Shown piece by piece: positions 5,479 to 6,597 of a stretch of 6,597 bases of DNA. Location: assembly GCA_013696185.1 (NCBI GenBank), contig JACCZA010000326.1, positions 1 through 6,597 of the forward strand. The letters are read 5' to 3'. The notes under the pieces were generated by a model. The model made no database searches and was not told where the DNA came from. It saw only the letters and a list, made by a program, of their open reading frames with translations. Position 1 is the stretch's first letter. Every line of letters begins with the position of its first letter. The translations under genes and the position numbers were made by a program. Source of the stretch: Actinomycetota bacterium. GTDB lineage: Bacteria > Actinomycetota > Thermoleophilia > Gaiellales > Gaiellaceae.

Positions 5479-6098
5479 TCCCCGTCGAGCTCGACCGCGC
5501 AGCTGTAGCAGGCCCCGTAGCCGCACGCCATCGGCGCCTCCCAGGCGAGCTGGGCGCTCGGGGCGAGCCGCCGCAGTGCCCGGAGCATCGGCTCGGGGCC
5601 GCAGGCGAGCACGTCCCACGGCTCCTCCGGCAGACGCTCGGTCACGAGGGTCGGCTCCACGACGACCTCCGCCCGCGGCACGAGGGCGGCGGCCTCCGCA
5701 TGCCACTCCGAGCGGAAGCCGACGAGCGCGGGCGGATGACCGAGGCGCTCGGAGAGGTACGGCAGCGGCGCGATCCCGATCCCCCCGCCCACGAGGAGCG
5801 GACGCTCGACGTCAAGGCGGAACCCGTGGCCGAGCGGGCCGAGCACCCCGAGCTCGTCGCCGGGCTCGAGGCAGGCGAGCGCGCGCGTCCCCGGGCCGAT
5901 CGGGTCGATCAGGAACCCCAGCTCGCCGGGCGGCGCGAGGCAGAGGCTCATTGGCCGGGGCAGCAGACGTCCGGGCGCCTCGAGCATGAAGAGCTGACCC
6001 GGCACCCCCGGTCGGATCGCTCCCCGCCGCAGCCGGAGCAGCGTGTACGGCCCGACGGGCTCGACCCCTAGGACGCTAAGCGCCGCGCGCCGTAGCAC
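5427..6098 (-). CDS. pyrK: Dihydroorotate dehydrogenase electron transfer subunit
   Basis: This 223-residue iron-sulfur flavoprotein takes electrons from PyrD and reduces NAD+, acting in the PyrDK complex in the cytoplasm. Seen: an N-terminal ferredoxin-reductase-like FAD domain with RPMSLC at residues 48-53; the nucleotide-binding GGGIGIAP at 104-111; ACGPEPML at 165-172 near the end of the NAD domain; and a C-terminal [2Fe-2S] motif with Cys192, Cys197, Cys200 and Cys212 (C-x4-C-x2-C-x11-C), all four ligands present. This is a complete but compact family member (many have 230-260 residues). The GTG start lies within the end of carB (23-nt overlap) and has AGGAG 7 nt upstream, which settles the start. 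Its 3' end overlaps pyrD; the codon for the last cluster cysteine lies within the proposed overlap. Confidence 0.95.
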   Translation of the reverse strand: MLRRAALSVLGVEPVGPYTLLRLRRGAIRPGVPGQLFMLEAPGRLLPRPMSLCLAPPGELGFLIDPIGPGTRALACLEPGDELGVLGPLGHGFRLDVERPLLVGGGIGIAPLPYLSERLGHPPALVGFRSEWHAEAAALVPRAEVVVEPTLVTERLPEEPWDVLACGPEPMLRALRRLAPSAQLAWEAPMACGYGACYSCAVELDGEWQRLCVEGPVLSGGLR

Positions 6099-6597
6099 CC
6101 CTGCGCTCCTGCAGCGGTCGCGTCAGCTCGCTGCGCGCGTTCGCGATCGCATCGACAGCGGCGACCGCCCCGGCGAGGGTCGTGATGCAGGGCACACGCG
6201 CCGTGAGAGCCGCCTCGCGGATCAGATAGCCGTCGCCGCGCGAGCCCGAGCCCTGCGGCGTGTTGACGACGAGCCCGCAGCGGCCCCGCCGGATGAGGTC
6301 GACCACGGTCGGCTCGGCGCCGGGCTCCGACACCTTGCGGATCCGCCGCACGGCGATCCCGGCCGCGGCGAGCGTGGTTGCCGTGCCCTCCGTCGCCATC
6401 AGGCCGAAGCCGAGCCGCGTCAGGGCTGCCGCCACGGGGACAATCCCCTTCTTGTCGGCATCGCGGACCGACAGGAACGCGGTGCCCGAAGCCGGCAAGG
6501 GGCGGCCCGCCGCTCGCTCGGCCTTCGCGAAGGCGCTCGGCAGATCGCGTGCTGTCGCCATCACCTCGCCGGTCGAGCGCATCTCGGGCCCGAGCAC
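6076..6597 (-). CDS. carB: Carbamoyl-phosphate synthase large subunit, C-terminal part
   Basis: Only the last 173 residues of a protein of about 1,050-1,100 are in the window; the frame is open through its edge. CarB makes carbamoyl phosphate from glutamine-derived ammonia, bicarbonate and ATP for pyrimidine and arginine synthesis. Seen: LGPEMRSTGEVM at the window edge, the end of the second ATP-grasp half; then the MGS-like allosteric domain (about fragment residues 38-152) with AFLSVRDADKKG, GFGLMATEGTA, RKVSEPG, PTVVDLI, the VNTPQGSGSRGDGYLIR loop and PCITTLAGAVAAVDAI. In the family this domain binds effectors such as UMP. The ending RPLQERRGATARGA is variable among relatives. The stop TAG (6076-6078) lies inside pyrK, so carB and pyrK are probably co-translated. 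Confidence 0.97.
   Translation of the reverse strand: MLGPEMRSTGEVMATARDLPSAFAKAERAAGRPLPASGTAFLSVRDADKKGIVPVAAALTRLGFGLMATEGTATTLAAAGIAVRRIRKVSEPGAEPTVVDLIRRGRCGLVVNTPQGSGSRGDGYLIREAALTARVPCITTLAGAVAAVDAIANARSELTRPLQERRGATARGA
6106..6110 (-). promoter_or_regulatory. pyrK: Ribosome binding site for pyrK
   Basis: AGGAG on the minus strand lies 7 nt ahead of the GTG at 6098, inside the end of carB. It is the clearest ribosome binding site of the window and settles the overlapping pyrK start. Confidence 0.7.

Noticed and set aside
4543..5508. Long open frame on the plus strand opposite pyrD
   Set aside because: The product is a low-complexity, Arg/Glu/Gly-rich shadow of pyrD without family motifs.
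1..6597. Mobile elements, CRISPR arrays, tRNA or rRNA genes, phage or defence genes
   Set aside because: No transposase motifs, spaced direct repeats, tRNA-like cloverleaf or rRNA segments were seen on either strand; gene content and composition are uniform housekeeping.

Overview
This is a very GC-rich window in which every supported gene lies on the minus strand, so transcription runs from position 6597 toward position 1. The mix suggests a high-GC actinobacterium, perhaps of the class Thermoleophilia. It has an actinobacterial-type integration host factor (mIHF/sIHF family) directly ahead of guanylate kinase, RNA polymerase omega and CoaBC. It also has a pyrimidine segment that uses the two-subunit NAD-linked (class 1B) dihydroorotate dehydrogenase. 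The gene order and mIHF are read from the sequence; the class-level placement is inference.

In transcription order: (1) 6597-4495 holds the end of the UMP pathway cluster: the C-terminal part of carB, then pyrK and pyrD, all overlapping. (2) 4590-4475 is a short, locally AT-rich stretch. It contains a good sigma70-like promoter (TTGACC, 16 nt, TAGACT) pointing at mihF, with TTTG tracts repeated at helical spacing behind it. The promoter lies inside the last codons of pyrD, and the mihF GTG is placed as if the mRNA were leaderless. (3) 4474-2054 holds mihF, gmk, rpoZ and coaBC, tightly packed: DNA architecture, GTP supply, RNA polymerase assembly and coenzyme A synthesis. (4) 2057-1 holds a MoxR-type AAA ATPase, joined to coaBC by a GTGA stop/start overlap, and a DUF58 membrane protein that runs off the window. 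MoxR plus DUF58 is a well-known pair, usually linked to cell-envelope or protein-complex maturation.

Seven of the eight starts I can place are GTG; only rpoZ uses ATG. Intergenic space is minimal: the longest gap is the 53 nt before the DUF58 gene, and no gene-free stretch exceeds 300 bases. I see no tRNA, rRNA, CRISPR, insertion sequence, phage gene or transfer signature.

This is mostly a housekeeping region, and I do not see a new multi-gene system in it. The points worth a second look are the mihF promoter region and the odd 30-codon tail it imposes on pyrD, the pyrK-pyrD overlap without an obvious pyrD start, two substitutions in the GMP pocket of Gmk, the absence of pyrF from its expected place, and the coupling of coaBC to a MoxR/DUF58 module.
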